A stretch of 46,881 nt of DNA from contig CAIUOX010000011.1 in assembly GCA_903900935.1 (NCBI GenBank), forward strand, positions 1 to 46,881. The letters run 5' to 3'. The position numbers and the translations under genes were made by a program. Below the pieces are notes generated by a model. The model was not told the origin of the DNA. It saw only the letters and a list, made by a program, of their open reading frames with translations, and searched no databases. Positions 20,286-30,099 of the stretch are shown here, in pieces (position 1 is the stretch's first letter; each line of letters starts with the position of its first letter). The DNA is from an uncultured bacterium. Its GTDB lineage: Bacteria; Patescibacteriota; Minisyncoccia; Phycocordibacterales; PALSA-1337.

Positions 20286-21257
20286 ATGAAATCTGTATTT
20301 ATTACTAGAAATATACCTGAGATTGGCATATCTATGCTCAAGAATCGTGGATATGTAGTTGATGTGAGTCAACTTGATAGGCCGTTGACCAAACAAGAAT
20401 TGATAATAGCTTTGAAAGCAAAACCCTATGATGCAGTACTCACACTTCTAACTGACGTTGTTGATGCTGAAGTATTTGCCGTAGCAACTTCAGTCAAGAT
20501 ATTTGCCAACTATGCTATAGGGTTCAACAATTTTGACGTTGAAGAAGGCAAGAAACGTGGCATATTTCTAACCAACACTCCTGGTGGTGGAGCAGATCGT
20601 GTTGCCGAGCATACATGGGCGCTTATTCTCGCATTGTCATGCAGGATAGTAGAAGCAGATTTATTTGTTCGTGAAGGAAAATACACTGGTTGGGATCCAA
20701 TGATTTTTCAAGGAAGCAAAATCGCAGGAAAAACTCTTGGACTTATTGGTGCAGGTAGGATTGGTGCTGAAGTTGCGCGTATTGCATCTAGAGGATTTGG
20801 CATGCGCATTGCCTATCACGATATTGTTCGCAATGAAAAAATAGAGAGCCTTCACGGTGCTTCATTCTGGCCTACGGTAGAAGATGTATTGAAGCAGGCT
20901 GACATTGTCTCGGTCCATGTCCCATTGAATGAATCTACACACCATCTTATCAATGGGGATCATATGAAGCTTATGAAGCCTACCGCATATCTCATCAATA
21001 CTGCCCGTGGTCCAGTTATTGATGAAAAGGCTCTTGTTGAGGCTCTAAAAAATAAAGTTATTGCTGGTGCAGGTCTTGATGTATTTGAGAATGAGCCATT
21101 ACTCGCTACTGGTCTTAAGGATCTTTCCAATGTCGTCCTTACACCTCATATTGCATCAGCAACTGAGCAAGCTAGGCATGATATGGCTATTTTGTCAGCT
21201 CAGAATATTATTTCTACTCTTGAGGGTGGCATACCAGCGAATATGGTATACTCGTAA
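20286..21257 (+). CDS. D-isomer specific 2-hydroxyacid (glycerate-type) dehydrogenase
   Basis: GKTLGLIGAGRIGAEVARIA, LINTARGPVIDEKALVEAL, VLTPHIASATEQAR. Confidence 0.92.
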   Translation: MKSVFITRNIPEIGISMLKNRGYVVDVSQLDRPLTKQELIIALKAKPYDAVLTLLTDVVDAEVFAVATSVKIFANYAIGFNNFDVEEGKKRGIFLTNTPGGGADRVAEHTWALILALSCRIVEADLFVREGKYTGWDPMIFQGSKIAGKTLGLIGAGRIGAEVARIASRGFGMRIAYHDIVRNEKIESLHGASFWPTVEDVLKQADIVSVHVPLNESTHHLINGDHMKLMKPTAYLINTARGPVIDEKALVEALKNKVIAGAGLDVFENEPLLATGLKDLSNVVLTPHIASATEQARHDMAILSAQNIISTLEGGIPANMVYS

Positions 21258-21280
21258 TATACAATGCAATTATTACTTTT

Positions 21281-21490
21281 ATGTCTATAGAATTTGATAC
21301 AGACGAACAGGCGCGACAATTTACTTCATCAGGACAATTTCCTGGTCAATCTCGTTCATCAGGTATGGCTGGATGGTTGGCTCGGCATGGAATTATCAAA
21401 GATGAATCAAGTGCTGGTCCTATACTTATAGGTATAGTTATATTTAATTTTCTTATTGCTGGAGCAATTATCTATTTCTTCGTATTTTAA
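21281..21490 (+). CDS. Small single-TM hypothetical protein
   Basis: 69 aa, C-terminal TM AGPILIGIVIFNFLIAGAIIYFFVF. Confidence 0.6.
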   Translation: MSIEFDTDEQARQFTSSGQFPGQSRSSGMAGWLARHGIIKDESSAGPILIGIVIFNFLIAGAIIYFFVF

Positions 21491-21591
21491 TAATAGACTA
21501 GGACGCGTATATTTCCGTTATATACCTAAAATAGTTATTTATAGGCTGAGAACTTGCCTTTTTGTCTGACTTATATTAACCTTAGAGACCT

Positions 21592-22266
21592 ATGGCAACA
21601 TTCAATCTAAATGCAGAAAAGCGTGACGTAAAGGTAAATCTCGATGTACTTCGTAAGGCAGGTCGTATGCCAGCTGTGTTTTATGGCCCAAAAGAGTCTT
21701 CAACTCCTATTTCAGTATCGCTCATTGAATTCAAGAAAGTATGGAAAAAGGCTGGTGAATCATCAGTTGTTATCGTCAAAGAAGGTACAAATGAACACGA
21801 GACTCTTATTCATGAAGTAGATATTCATCCTCTTAGTGGTGAACCTCGTCATGCTGATTTTTATGTTCTAGAAAAGGGCAAGAAGGTTCAGGTTGCAGTT
21901 CAGCTCGTATTCGTTGGTATTGCTCCAGCCATCAAGGACAAGGGTGGTATTCTCGTTAAGGTTCAGCGTGAAATAGAGATTGAAGCAGCTCCAAAAGATC
22001 TTCCTCATGAGATCGAAGTTGATATCTCCAAGCTTGTTGAAATTTCAGATGTTATTCATGCAAAAGATTTGAAGCTTCCTGTAGGTGTTGATCTCAAGAT
22101 CAATCCAGAAGAAGTTGTCGCTTCGGTTTCTGAGCCTAAGGAAGAGAAGGAAGAGGCACCAGTAGCTATAGACATGTCAGCTATTGAAGTTTCTGATGCA
22201 AAGGGCAAGGAAATAAAGGAAGGTGATGTTGTTGCTGAAGCTCCAGCAAAGGAAGAGAAAAAATAG
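21592..22266 (+). CDS. rplY: 50S ribosomal protein L25/general stress protein CTC
   Basis: GRMPAVFYGPKESSTPISVSLIEFKKVWKKAGESSVV..., HPLSGEPRHADFYVL, acidic C-terminal tail. Confidence 0.92.
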   Translation: MATFNLNAEKRDVKVNLDVLRKAGRMPAVFYGPKESSTPISVSLIEFKKVWKKAGESSVVIVKEGTNEHETLIHEVDIHPLSGEPRHADFYVLEKGKKVQVAVQLVFVGIAPAIKDKGGILVKVQREIEIEAAPKDLPHEIEVDISKLVEISDVIHAKDLKLPVGVDLKINPEEVVASVSEPKEEKEEAPVAIDMSAIEVSDAKGKEIKEGDVVAEAPAKEEKK

Positions 22267-22300
22267 CGACAAGGGTAGTCCTTGTTGCTATAATATACAT

Positions 22301-23680
22301 ATGAAAATGTATGTTCGTATCGCCGTTCTCGCGGTTTTCTTATTGTTTACCCTGCCTTTTTTTGTGCATGCCCAAAGCGTTGTTTGTATTGAAGCCCCTG
22401 ATACATTACCAGGCGAAAGTACTCAACAGAGAAAAGACCGTCTAACTGCAATTTATAATGTATGTAATGCTGAGTATCAGGCGGCGCAATCTCAGTTGGT
22501 TACAGCACAAGCCCAGAGCTCATCATTGGCAAATGATATTGCTATTCTAGGTGCCAAAATAAAGACGGCACAGCTTCAGATAAAAACTAAAAATCTATTG
22601 ATACAGACGCTTGGAAACAATATAACCCAAAAACAAACACGCATTGATGATTTGGAAAGTAGAATTGATTCTGGCAAAGCGACACTTGCCGCTATTATGC
22701 GCAAAACAAATGAGATAGATTCATATTCATTTCCAGAGGTAGCATTGTCTCAAACCTCTGTGGCTGGTTTTTTTCAGGATCTTGATACATTTCAATCTGT
22801 TCAAAATAGTCTGAAGACAGTATTTGAGCAACTCCGGTCTGATCAGGCAAGTACGACCGCAGAGAAAGATGCTCTTGCAATACGCCAAAACACTGAGATG
22901 GATGCGCGATATGTGATCCAACAGCAACAAAAAAATATTGAATCTGATCAGAAGGCTCAAAAGCAACTTCTGGCTATAAGTAAGGACAATGAAAAGGCAT
23001 ATTCAACTTTGGCAGCACAAAAGGCCTCGCAAGCAGCAAAGATTCGTGCAGCATTGTTCCCATTGGCTGGTGGGCAAAAGATTCCATTCGGACAGGCATT
23101 GCAATATGCTCAGGTAGCATCAGCCAAGACTGGAGTCAGACCAGCATTCCTTTTGGCGATTCTTACCAACGAATCAGCGCTCGGTGCCAATGTTGGTCAA
23201 TGTTATATTTCTAATACAAGTACAGGAGATGGTATTAATGTAAAAACGGGAAACTTTAGTCCGAGTGTTATGAAACCAACGCGCGACATTCAGCCATTTT
23301 TGGATATTACAAAAGCACTCGGTTTTGATCCTTACAAGACAGTTGTGTCATGTCAACAACCTTCTGTTGGTGGTTGGGGTGGTGCTATGGGTCCAGCACA
23401 ATTTATTTCTTCAACATGGGTATTATTTACTGATCGTTTACGTGGAGCTTTGGGTATATCAGATGAGCCAAATCCATGGAATCCAGCGCATGCATTTATG
23501 GCATCAGCTCTTTATTTGGATGATCTTGGTGCAGGGAATGGTGGATATTCTGCAGAACGAAATGCGGCATGTAGATATTATTCTGGTAGCTCATGTAGTA
23601 AGTCTAGGACGATTGCGAGTTATGGTGATAATGCTATAAGCCAGGCAAATAAGATTCAGTTGGATATAAATCAGTTGTAA
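22301..23680 (+). CDS. Secreted coiled-coil protein with lytic-transglycosylase-like domain
   Basis: ORF 22223..23680; signal peptide after MKMYVRIAVLAVFLLF; coiled coil; AQVASAKTGVRPAFLLAILTNESALGANVG and GWGGAMGPAQFISSTW; start 22301 chosen from TGcTATAAT+6 nt. Confidence 0.82.
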   Translation: MKMYVRIAVLAVFLLFTLPFFVHAQSVVCIEAPDTLPGESTQQRKDRLTAIYNVCNAEYQAAQSQLVTAQAQSSSLANDIAILGAKIKTAQLQIKTKNLLIQTLGNNITQKQTRIDDLESRIDSGKATLAAIMRKTNEIDSYSFPEVALSQTSVAGFFQDLDTFQSVQNSLKTVFEQLRSDQASTTAEKDALAIRQNTEMDARYVIQQQQKNIESDQKAQKQLLAISKDNEKAYSTLAAQKASQAAKIRAALFPLAGGQKIPFGQALQYAQVASAKTGVRPAFLLAILTNESALGANVGQCYISNTSTGDGINVKTGNFSPSVMKPTRDIQPFLDITKALGFDPYKTVVSCQQPSVGGWGGAMGPAQFISSTWVLFTDRLRGALGISDEPNPWNPAHAFMASALYLDDLGAGNGGYSAERNAACRYYSGSSCSKSRTIASYGDNAISQANKIQLDINQL

Positions 23681-23702
23681 AAATTGCACGTTCTTGTTCT
23701 GG

Positions 23703-23816
23703 GCAAGACACCGAACACTCAGAAAATAGACACGGATATTTTCTTGCTAGAAAATTCCTCGTGCTCGGACCAGTCGTCCTCGCAGGGTCTATTTTTCTGA
23801 GTGTTCGGTGTCTTGC
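23703..23816. repeat. Long hairpin (29/30-nt arms, 55-nt loop) between convergent genes
   Basis: GCAAGACACCGAACACTCAGAAAATAGAC (23703-23731) versus GTCTATTTTTCTGAGTGTTCGGTGTCTTGC (23787-23816). Confidence 0.9.
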
Positions 23817-23829
23817 TTTTTGCTTCTAC

Positions 23830-23866
23830 AAATAAAAAACTGAGCACGTAACTCAGTTTTTTATTT
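23830..23866. terminator. Bidirectional terminator between convergent genes
   Basis: AAATAAAAAACTGAG-cacgta-ACTCAGTTTTTTATTT. Confidence 0.85.
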
Positions 23867-23883
23867 GTTATGTGTAATCGAAA

Positions 23884-25932
23884 CTATATCGTCAGTATCA
23901 CTGGTATCACCATCGGTCTCTTTGCAGTCTTCTGCATCAAGAATTTGGCAACAGCGTCGGTAACATTGTCTTTGATGAAATCAATATTGATAGGGTTTTG
24001 TCCACGAGCTGATTTCTCAACTGTATCTTTGATGATAAGGCGAACTTCGTGGAGCAAGTCTTGTGATTCGCGGAGATAGACGAAACCACGAGAGATGATG
24101 TCAGGAGATTTTTTGAGTTTGCCAGTCTGGCCATTCATGATACCAAAGATTATGAATATTCCATCCTTTGCGAGTGCCTGGCGATCACGGATCACGACAT
24201 CTTGTACATCTCCAACAGAGAATCCATCAACAAGAACAAGTCCAGATGGAGCTTTCTCTTTGAGTCGAGCGAGTTTGGTTCCACCATTTTGGATTTCTAT
24301 AACACTTCCATTGTCTGGAATGACAACGTCAGTTTCGGTAAGTCCATTGGTTTCTTTTGCGATGTCTGTGTGGACGCGAAGCATATAATGATATCCATGG
24401 ATAGGCATGAAGAATTTCGGATGTATCTTGCGATGAATCCATGCTGTCTCGTCACGATTGGCATGTCCAGATGAGTGTATTTCAGCCATACGGTAGTGGA
24501 TGATCTTTGCTCCTTGGCGAGATAGGTTGTCTTTTAGCTTTTGTACAGCACGCTCATTTCCTGGAACAACTGATGATGAAAGCATGATAGTATCACGTGG
24601 ATTGATTGATATCTTTGTGTGTGTCTTGTTGGACATACGCATGATTGCTCCAAATTCATCACCTTGAGCTCCTGTGGCAAGGATAATAATACGGTCTGGT
24701 GGATAACTATCTATATCGTCACTTGAAATCATTGTTTCTTTTTTGGCTTTGAGCAGACCAATGTGCTTACAGATCTCAATATTTTGTTTCAGACTGCGAC
24801 CTTCAACGATGACTCGTTTATTATATTTTTCTGCGAATTCGACTATTTTGAGCAAACGCTCTAGAAGAGAAGAGAATGTGCTGATAATGAGACGACCCTT
24901 CACTGTGCGGATGATTTCTTCTATATTTTTGTGAACAGTCTTTTCAGGAATAGAAAAACCGGGGTTTTCCACATTCGTCGAATCAGCCATGAGCATAAGT
25001 ACTTTTTCATTCTTGAAAACACGATCATACTCAGCTTCTTCATCTTCAGTTGGTATACCTGCGACGTGATCGAGTTTTAAGTCTCCTGTATGCACTATAG
25101 ATCCATATGGAGTCTCTATGATTACTCCCATAGCGTCAGGAATCGTATGAGTTACTGCAAAAAATTTGATACGTAGTTTGCCGACGGTGATTGTTTCATT
25201 TTTTTCAACAATCTTGATATTGAGTTTTGGTACATGAGGAAATTCCTCTTGGCGCTTTGAGATTAGTACGGAAGTTAGCAGGCGAGTGTATATTGGTGGA
25301 TTGCCAATACGTGGCATGACGAAAGGAATACCCCCGATGTGGTCCAAGTGTCCATGGGTAATAATGACGGCGCGAATCTTTTCATGTCTTTCTTCAAGAT
25401 ACTTTGTATTTGGTAATATAAAATCAATACCTGGAGTACTTTCATCACGAAATCCAAATCCGATATCAATAACAATAATCTCACCACCATATTCAATGGC
25501 AGTCATATTTTTTCCGATCTCTTCAACTCCACCGAGGGGAATTATACGGATTGTATCTGCTGTAGGAGCAGGAATAGTATCTCCTTCGCGACGGACAAGA
25601 GGCTTTGGTGTGCTACGGCGCATAGGTCGAGCTGCATCAGGACGGACGATTTGCATACGAGCACCAGCGATATGTTTCAATGCTTCAGGATGTTTGTGTG
25701 CACCTTTACCAAGAACTATTCTAGGTGCAGAAGCACCATGTTGAGATGTTGATATTGCTGATTGTGAATCAGGTGCACGAAGTGTGCGTGTTTGAAGTGG
25801 CTTGCGTTGATGATGCTTATGGAAGAATGTATTACGATTATGCGTCGATCCTTGTGTGCGCATAATTCCTGTTGACTGTGGCCTCTTATTATCTGGTGCA
25901 CTTCGTGGTTGTGGTATTGGTATCGGATTCAT
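23884..25932 (-). CDS. rnj: Ribonuclease J with ~130-aa basic, low-complexity N-terminal extension
   Basis: IRIIPLGGVEEIGKNMTAIEYGGEIIVIDIGFGF, ITHGHLDHIGGIPFV, VHTGDLKLD, FMPIHGYHYML. Confidence 0.93.
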   Translation of the reverse strand: MNPIPIPQPRSAPDNKRPQSTGIMRTQGSTHNRNTFFHKHHQRKPLQTRTLRAPDSQSAISTSQHGASAPRIVLGKGAHKHPEALKHIAGARMQIVRPDAARPMRRSTPKPLVRREGDTIPAPTADTIRIIPLGGVEEIGKNMTAIEYGGEIIVIDIGFGFRDESTPGIDFILPNTKYLEERHEKIRAVIITHGHLDHIGGIPFVMPRIGNPPIYTRLLTSVLISKRQEEFPHVPKLNIKIVEKNETITVGKLRIKFFAVTHTIPDAMGVIIETPYGSIVHTGDLKLDHVAGIPTEDEEAEYDRVFKNEKVLMLMADSTNVENPGFSIPEKTVHKNIEEIIRTVKGRLIISTFSSLLERLLKIVEFAEKYNKRVIVEGRSLKQNIEICKHIGLLKAKKETMISSDDIDSYPPDRIIILATGAQGDEFGAIMRMSNKTHTKISINPRDTIMLSSSVVPGNERAVQKLKDNLSRQGAKIIHYRMAEIHSSGHANRDETAWIHRKIHPKFFMPIHGYHYMLRVHTDIAKETNGLTETDVVIPDNGSVIEIQNGGTKLARLKEKAPSGLVLVDGFSVGDVQDVVIRDRQALAKDGIFIIFGIMNGQTGKLKKSPDIISRGFVYLRESQDLLHEVRLIIKDTVEKSARGQNPINIDFIKDNVTDAVAKFLMQKTAKRPMVIPVILTI

Positions 25933-25935
25933 GTG

Positions 25936-27678
25936 TTATTTATTAGCGAATATACTCCATACAGTTTCTGTTTCTAGATACCATGATGATATAGAATTCC
26001 ATCGATCTGCTGGTGTTGATATGTTATTAATACGTATATTATGGATTGATTTTGGTACAGCATATATAAAATCAGGAGTGTATAGAAATATTGCAGGAAT
26101 GTCATCGCGAATAATCTTTTCGAATTGTGTATATTTTTGAGATCGTAGCAAATCATCACTTGTAGCTCGGATGTCTTCAAGCAACTTATCTGTTTTTATA
26201 TTGGCATACATTGAAACATTGAGACCGGGAGCATTTCGTTGTGAGGAATGCCAGAATGCATATAGGTCGCGGTCTTTTCCGATAAGCTCTCCAAATAGAA
26301 GGGCATCGTATTTTCGTGGTCGTATGATATTTTGATATAGATCACTTGATTCAAATATTTTTACATCTACTTTAGCACCAAGAGTTGCCCATGAATTTTT
26401 TACAAGCTCTGCTGCTTGTTTCAAATCTGGAGTATCTGCGGTATATATATCAAATGAAAGAAGCTGTCCAGCATTCTTTTTGTCTTTACTACTCTTTGCA
26501 TATATACCATCAGCATTCTTTTTCCAGCCATTTTTCTCAAGAAGAGCTTGGGCACCAGTAATATTGGCATGATCATTTGTATCGCTACTAGTGCTCATAT
26601 TATGAGGTAATGGTCCTTGAAGTGGTGAGCCGTATCCATTGAGTATCTTTTCAACGATTGCATTACGATCGACTGACATATCTAGCGCTTGTCGTACATT
26701 TTTATCTGCGAGTACTGCATTTTGATTTTGATTGAAAAAGACTCCAAATATTCGTGGTAAAGATGTTGATAAGATGGTATAGCTTGCCGCTTTTTCTGAA
26801 GCGAGACGTTTCGCTTCAATAGGAGAAATTGATGCCAAGCTGTCTATAATACCACTATCAATTGCGCCAAAAGCGCTAGTTTCGTCGGAGAAGAATGTAA
26901 ATGTAATAGTTTGTATGTATGGAATAGTTCCATAATAATTATTCCAAGCAGAAAGGGTATATGTTGTAGGAATACCTCCTGCATCACGTACTATATTTGT
27001 CATTTTATATGGACCAGATCCGACTGGCTCAATATTGTATTGGCTGAAAATAAATTGATCATCACTTACACCTCCCCAAATATGCTTCGGAATAATGCCA
27101 ATAGTTGTATTCGTAAGAAATGGGCTATAGGGTTGTTTGAGGATAAATTGAATTTCAAAAGGAGAAATTACTTTTACATTAACATTGAGCCAATCAGACC
27201 TGCGAGGACTTTTGAGTATAGAATCTTGGATTTTTTGTATAGTAAAAGCGACATCATCAGCAGTTAGTTGAACTCCATCTTGGAAATGCACATCATTACG
27301 AAGAATGAATGAATATATAAGTCCATCATTTGATATTGTGTATGACTTCGCTATGTCTCCAACTAGGGTATCATCTTGGTATTTCATGAGTCCTCCATAT
27401 ACTAGTTCTGATATATCACGATCAGTACCAGAAACTGCAAATACAGGATTGATAGTGCGTGGCAAGCCGATCATGCCTTCTCGTAACTCACCCCCATGTG
27501 CTGGAACATCTACTATGAAGTAATTATTTACAGAGCTGAGCATTGTCACTGAAGTAAATAAGGTGATCAATACAAATAAGCCGAATATAAATTTTTCAGT
27601 AGCTGAGAATGCACGAATGTATTCAAGTATATGAGATCCGCTTTTGATGCGAAATTCTTTGTATGGTTTTGTGGACAC
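25936..27678 (-). CDS. ABC transporter substrate-binding protein family 5 (peptide/oligopeptide type), GTG start
   Basis: INPVFAVSGTDRDISELVYGGLMKYQ, YSFILRNDVHFQDGVQLTADDVAFTI, NVRQALDMSVDRNAIVEKIL. Confidence 0.9.
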   Translation of the reverse strand: MSTKPYKEFRIKSGSHILEYIRAFSATEKFIFGLFVLITLFTSVTMLSSVNNYFIVDVPAHGGELREGMIGLPRTINPVFAVSGTDRDISELVYGGLMKYQDDTLVGDIAKSYTISNDGLIYSFILRNDVHFQDGVQLTADDVAFTIQKIQDSILKSPRRSDWLNVNVKVISPFEIQFILKQPYSPFLTNTTIGIIPKHIWGGVSDDQFIFSQYNIEPVGSGPYKMTNIVRDAGGIPTTYTLSAWNNYYGTIPYIQTITFTFFSDETSAFGAIDSGIIDSLASISPIEAKRLASEKAASYTILSTSLPRIFGVFFNQNQNAVLADKNVRQALDMSVDRNAIVEKILNGYGSPLQGPLPHNMSTSSDTNDHANITGAQALLEKNGWKKNADGIYAKSSKDKKNAGQLLSFDIYTADTPDLKQAAELVKNSWATLGAKVDVKIFESSDLYQNIIRPRKYDALLFGELIGKDRDLYAFWHSSQRNAPGLNVSMYANIKTDKLLEDIRATSDDLLRSQKYTQFEKIIRDDIPAIFLYTPDFIYAVPKSIHNIRINNISTPADRWNSISSWYLETETVWSIFANK

Positions 27679-27726
27679 GATGATTACGTGAATTTGAATC
27701 AGTATTCTTTATTAAAGAATGAGAGT

Positions 27727-27948
27727 TTAGAGTAAGTTGATGAGCGCTGAAATAGCGAAAATAATAGCAAGAATTATCGTTGCAATAAAAAGTCCTTTCT
27801 CGGCACCACGACGAGTATGATATGCAGAACTGAGATTGTCGCTACCGCCAAAAGCGCCTCCAACCTGTGCTCCAGTACGCTGAAGAAGGATGAGTGCAAC
27901 CAAAATGACCGATATCACAATCTGAATATAGGGGAGAATAGACTTCAT
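27727..27948 (-). CDS. secG: Preprotein translocase subunit SecG
   Basis: Two TMs; ILLQRTGAQVGGAFGGSDNLSSAYHTRRGAEKGLFIATIILAIIF. Confidence 0.9.
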   Translation of the reverse strand: MKSILPYIQIVISVILVALILLQRTGAQVGGAFGGSDNLSSAYHTRRGAEKGLFIATIILAIIFAISALINLL

Positions 27949-28037
27949 GTGAGAACTATCGTAGCACCATGTGTATTTTTTTGCAAGTATTATACGGGAA
28001 TAGTATATTGTGGAATGAATTGGTACAATCTACAGAT

Positions 28038-28766
28038 ATGTTTAAATTTTTATTTAAATTAATATTAGTTATAGTTGTAATCTTGCTTATTATTGCTACA
28101 GCTTGGTTCGGTTATCGATCTACAGTCAAAAAGAAAGCTACTTTATTTACTCCTATTACTATACCAACTTTAGGCACAGATATTCAGGCTACAACGTCTC
28201 CATTTGTTTTATTTGATATTGATATGACCACGCCGGCTTCATCAACTATAGACATTTCATCTTGGAAATCTTATAAAAATGATATCTTGGGATTCCAAGT
28301 TTCATATCCTGACAATCTCATAACCAATGGAGATGATTCTAGTACAATATTGGCCTTTCCTAAAGATGAGTATTTTTCTTGGCCACTGCAAGATGATTTG
28401 AAGATAACTATTTCAGCAAGCACTGCGTGCCAAACTCTATTGAATAGTTCTCCTATAGCAACAACATCTTCTTTTACATTGAACGAACACACATTTACTA
28501 GGCAACTTGGTCAGGATATTGCTGTAGGCAATCGGTATTTGGAAATTATAGATACTACGATCGTGAATGGAATCTGCTATAGCATATATCTGTTCGATCG
28601 TGGTGCAAATGGTGCTGGTCTATATGTTGATGATCAAGAATTGATTAAGCGCTATGATGCTGATTATTTGGCTCATATGAAAGTAGTCATGGAAATATTC
28701 AATGCCATCACTGCCAATATTAGTATTTTTAAGTTAAATCTCTACAAACCTAGCATTACAATATAG
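28038..28766 (+). CDS. Membrane-anchored hypothetical protein
   Basis: ORF 27969..28766; N-terminal TM MFKFLFKLILVIVVILLIIATAWFGY; TGgTACAAT+8 nt before ATG 28038. Confidence 0.65.
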   Translation: MFKFLFKLILVIVVILLIIATAWFGYRSTVKKKATLFTPITIPTLGTDIQATTSPFVLFDIDMTTPASSTIDISSWKSYKNDILGFQVSYPDNLITNGDDSSTILAFPKDEYFSWPLQDDLKITISASTACQTLLNSSPIATTSSFTLNEHTFTRQLGQDIAVGNRYLEIIDTTIVNGICYSIYLFDRGANGAGLYVDDQELIKRYDADYLAHMKVVMEIFNAITANISIFKLNLYKPSITI

Positions 28767-28832
28767 AATTGCATATGTTATAATATGCAAATTCTTATTA
28801 TATTAGCCGTATTAATCATATAATTTTTTATT

Positions 28833-29513
28833 ATGAAAAAAACAACATTAAGTATAGGTGCTCTCATTATCATCGTCATCGTGATCGTCTTCATCTGGTA
28901 CAAATCATCATCTACTACTACGGTAGTTGCTCCAATACCAGTTGATACATCAAGTCCTACAGCCTTTGTGCCTGTGACAGCAACAACCAAGGTCTCTGAT
29001 AAGCTTTCAGTTTATCAAAATGCTGAGCTTGGATTCTCGGTCAAATATCCTACTGCATGGGAAAAGGATGATACTGATACAGGAGTTACATTTATTATGC
29101 CGATTGATAACAATCAAGTATCAACTGTTGCAAAGCTTCAGATAGATCTTGGTGTTGGTGCAGGCAAGTGTGCATTCCCACCAGTTATTACAGTCAAGGA
29201 TCGTGGTACTCTCACTGTTGGTAGCAATACTCTCAATACTATTTCTATCTCAAATACCAATCAAGGCCGTGGCTATTTTGACCGCATGTATTCTCTACAA
29301 AAAGGGAGTGTTTGTTATATCTTTAGATTATCCACGATCACTCTTGCCCCAGAAAGCAAGAATTTGACTGGTTCAAATATCATTCAAGCCCAAAATAATA
29401 ACAAAGCTATTATCAATACAGCAGATGTTGCCTTCACTGATCTGGTCAAGTCTTTCACATTCGTTGCAAGTGCAACTGGTGTTGATGAGTCGACGGTTCC
29501 TCCTGTTAAGTAA
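28833..29513 (+). CDS. Membrane-anchored hypothetical protein related in layout to the preceding gene
   Basis: N-terminal TM; GFSVKYPTAWEK segment resembles GFQVSYPDNLI in the upstream gene. Confidence 0.65.
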   Translation: MKKTTLSIGALIIIVIVIVFIWYKSSSTTTVVAPIPVDTSSPTAFVPVTATTKVSDKLSVYQNAELGFSVKYPTAWEKDDTDTGVTFIMPIDNNQVSTVAKLQIDLGVGAGKCAFPPVITVKDRGTLTVGSNTLNTISISNTNQGRGYFDRMYSLQKGSVCYIFRLSTITLAPESKNLTGSNIIQAQNNNKAIINTADVAFTDLVKSFTFVASATGVDESTVPPVK

Positions 29514-29528
29514 AAACACATACTATTC

Positions 29529-30083
29529 ATGAAAAAAATTCTTATTTGTATTGTTGTCGTTGTTGTGCTTATCGTTCTGTACGGATTGGGCACATACAAT
29601 AGTCTAGTGACTTCAAATGTTGCCGTTGATGCTCAGTGGAAACAAGTAGAAACTCAATATCAACGTCGTTTTGACCTCATCCCAAATCTTGTTGAATCTA
29701 CAAAGGGAGTTATGAAGCAAGAGCAGACAGTATTCACTGCTATTGCAGATGCACGTATTCATTATGCTGGTGCAACAACTCCAGATCAGAAAGTCGTTGC
29801 AGCAAGCCAGGTTGAGAGTGCTCTCGGAAGACTCTTGGTCATAACTGAAAATTATCCTCAATTGAAATCATCTGATGCCGTTCAGGCAATGATGGTATCG
29901 TTAGAGGGAACTGAGAACAGAGTGAGTGTTGAACGTATGCGCTACAATGAAAGCGTTCAAGCATACAATCTCAAAGTAATGCGTATTCCAAGCTCAATCA
30001 TCGCATCAATGTTCGGTTTTACTCAGCGACAGTATTTCAATTCTGCTACTGGTGCAGAGAATGTTCCTCAGGTAAAGTTCTAA
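29529..30083 (+). CDS. LemA family protein
   Basis: YNSLVTSNVAVDAQWKQVETQYQRRFDLIPNLVESTKGVMKQEQTVF. Confidence 0.93.
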   Translation: MKKILICIVVVVVLIVLYGLGTYNSLVTSNVAVDAQWKQVETQYQRRFDLIPNLVESTKGVMKQEQTVFTAIADARIHYAGATTPDQKVVAASQVESALGRLLVITENYPQLKSSDAVQAMMVSLEGTENRVSVERMRYNESVQAYNLKVMRIPSSIIASMFGFTQRQYFNSATGAENVPQVKF

Positions 30084-30099
30084 GTCTAGCATTCGTGGA

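Noticed and set aside
23703-23816. CRISPR repeat-spacer unit
   Set aside because: Single inverted repeat, no direct repeats with regular spacing and no cas genes anywhere in the window
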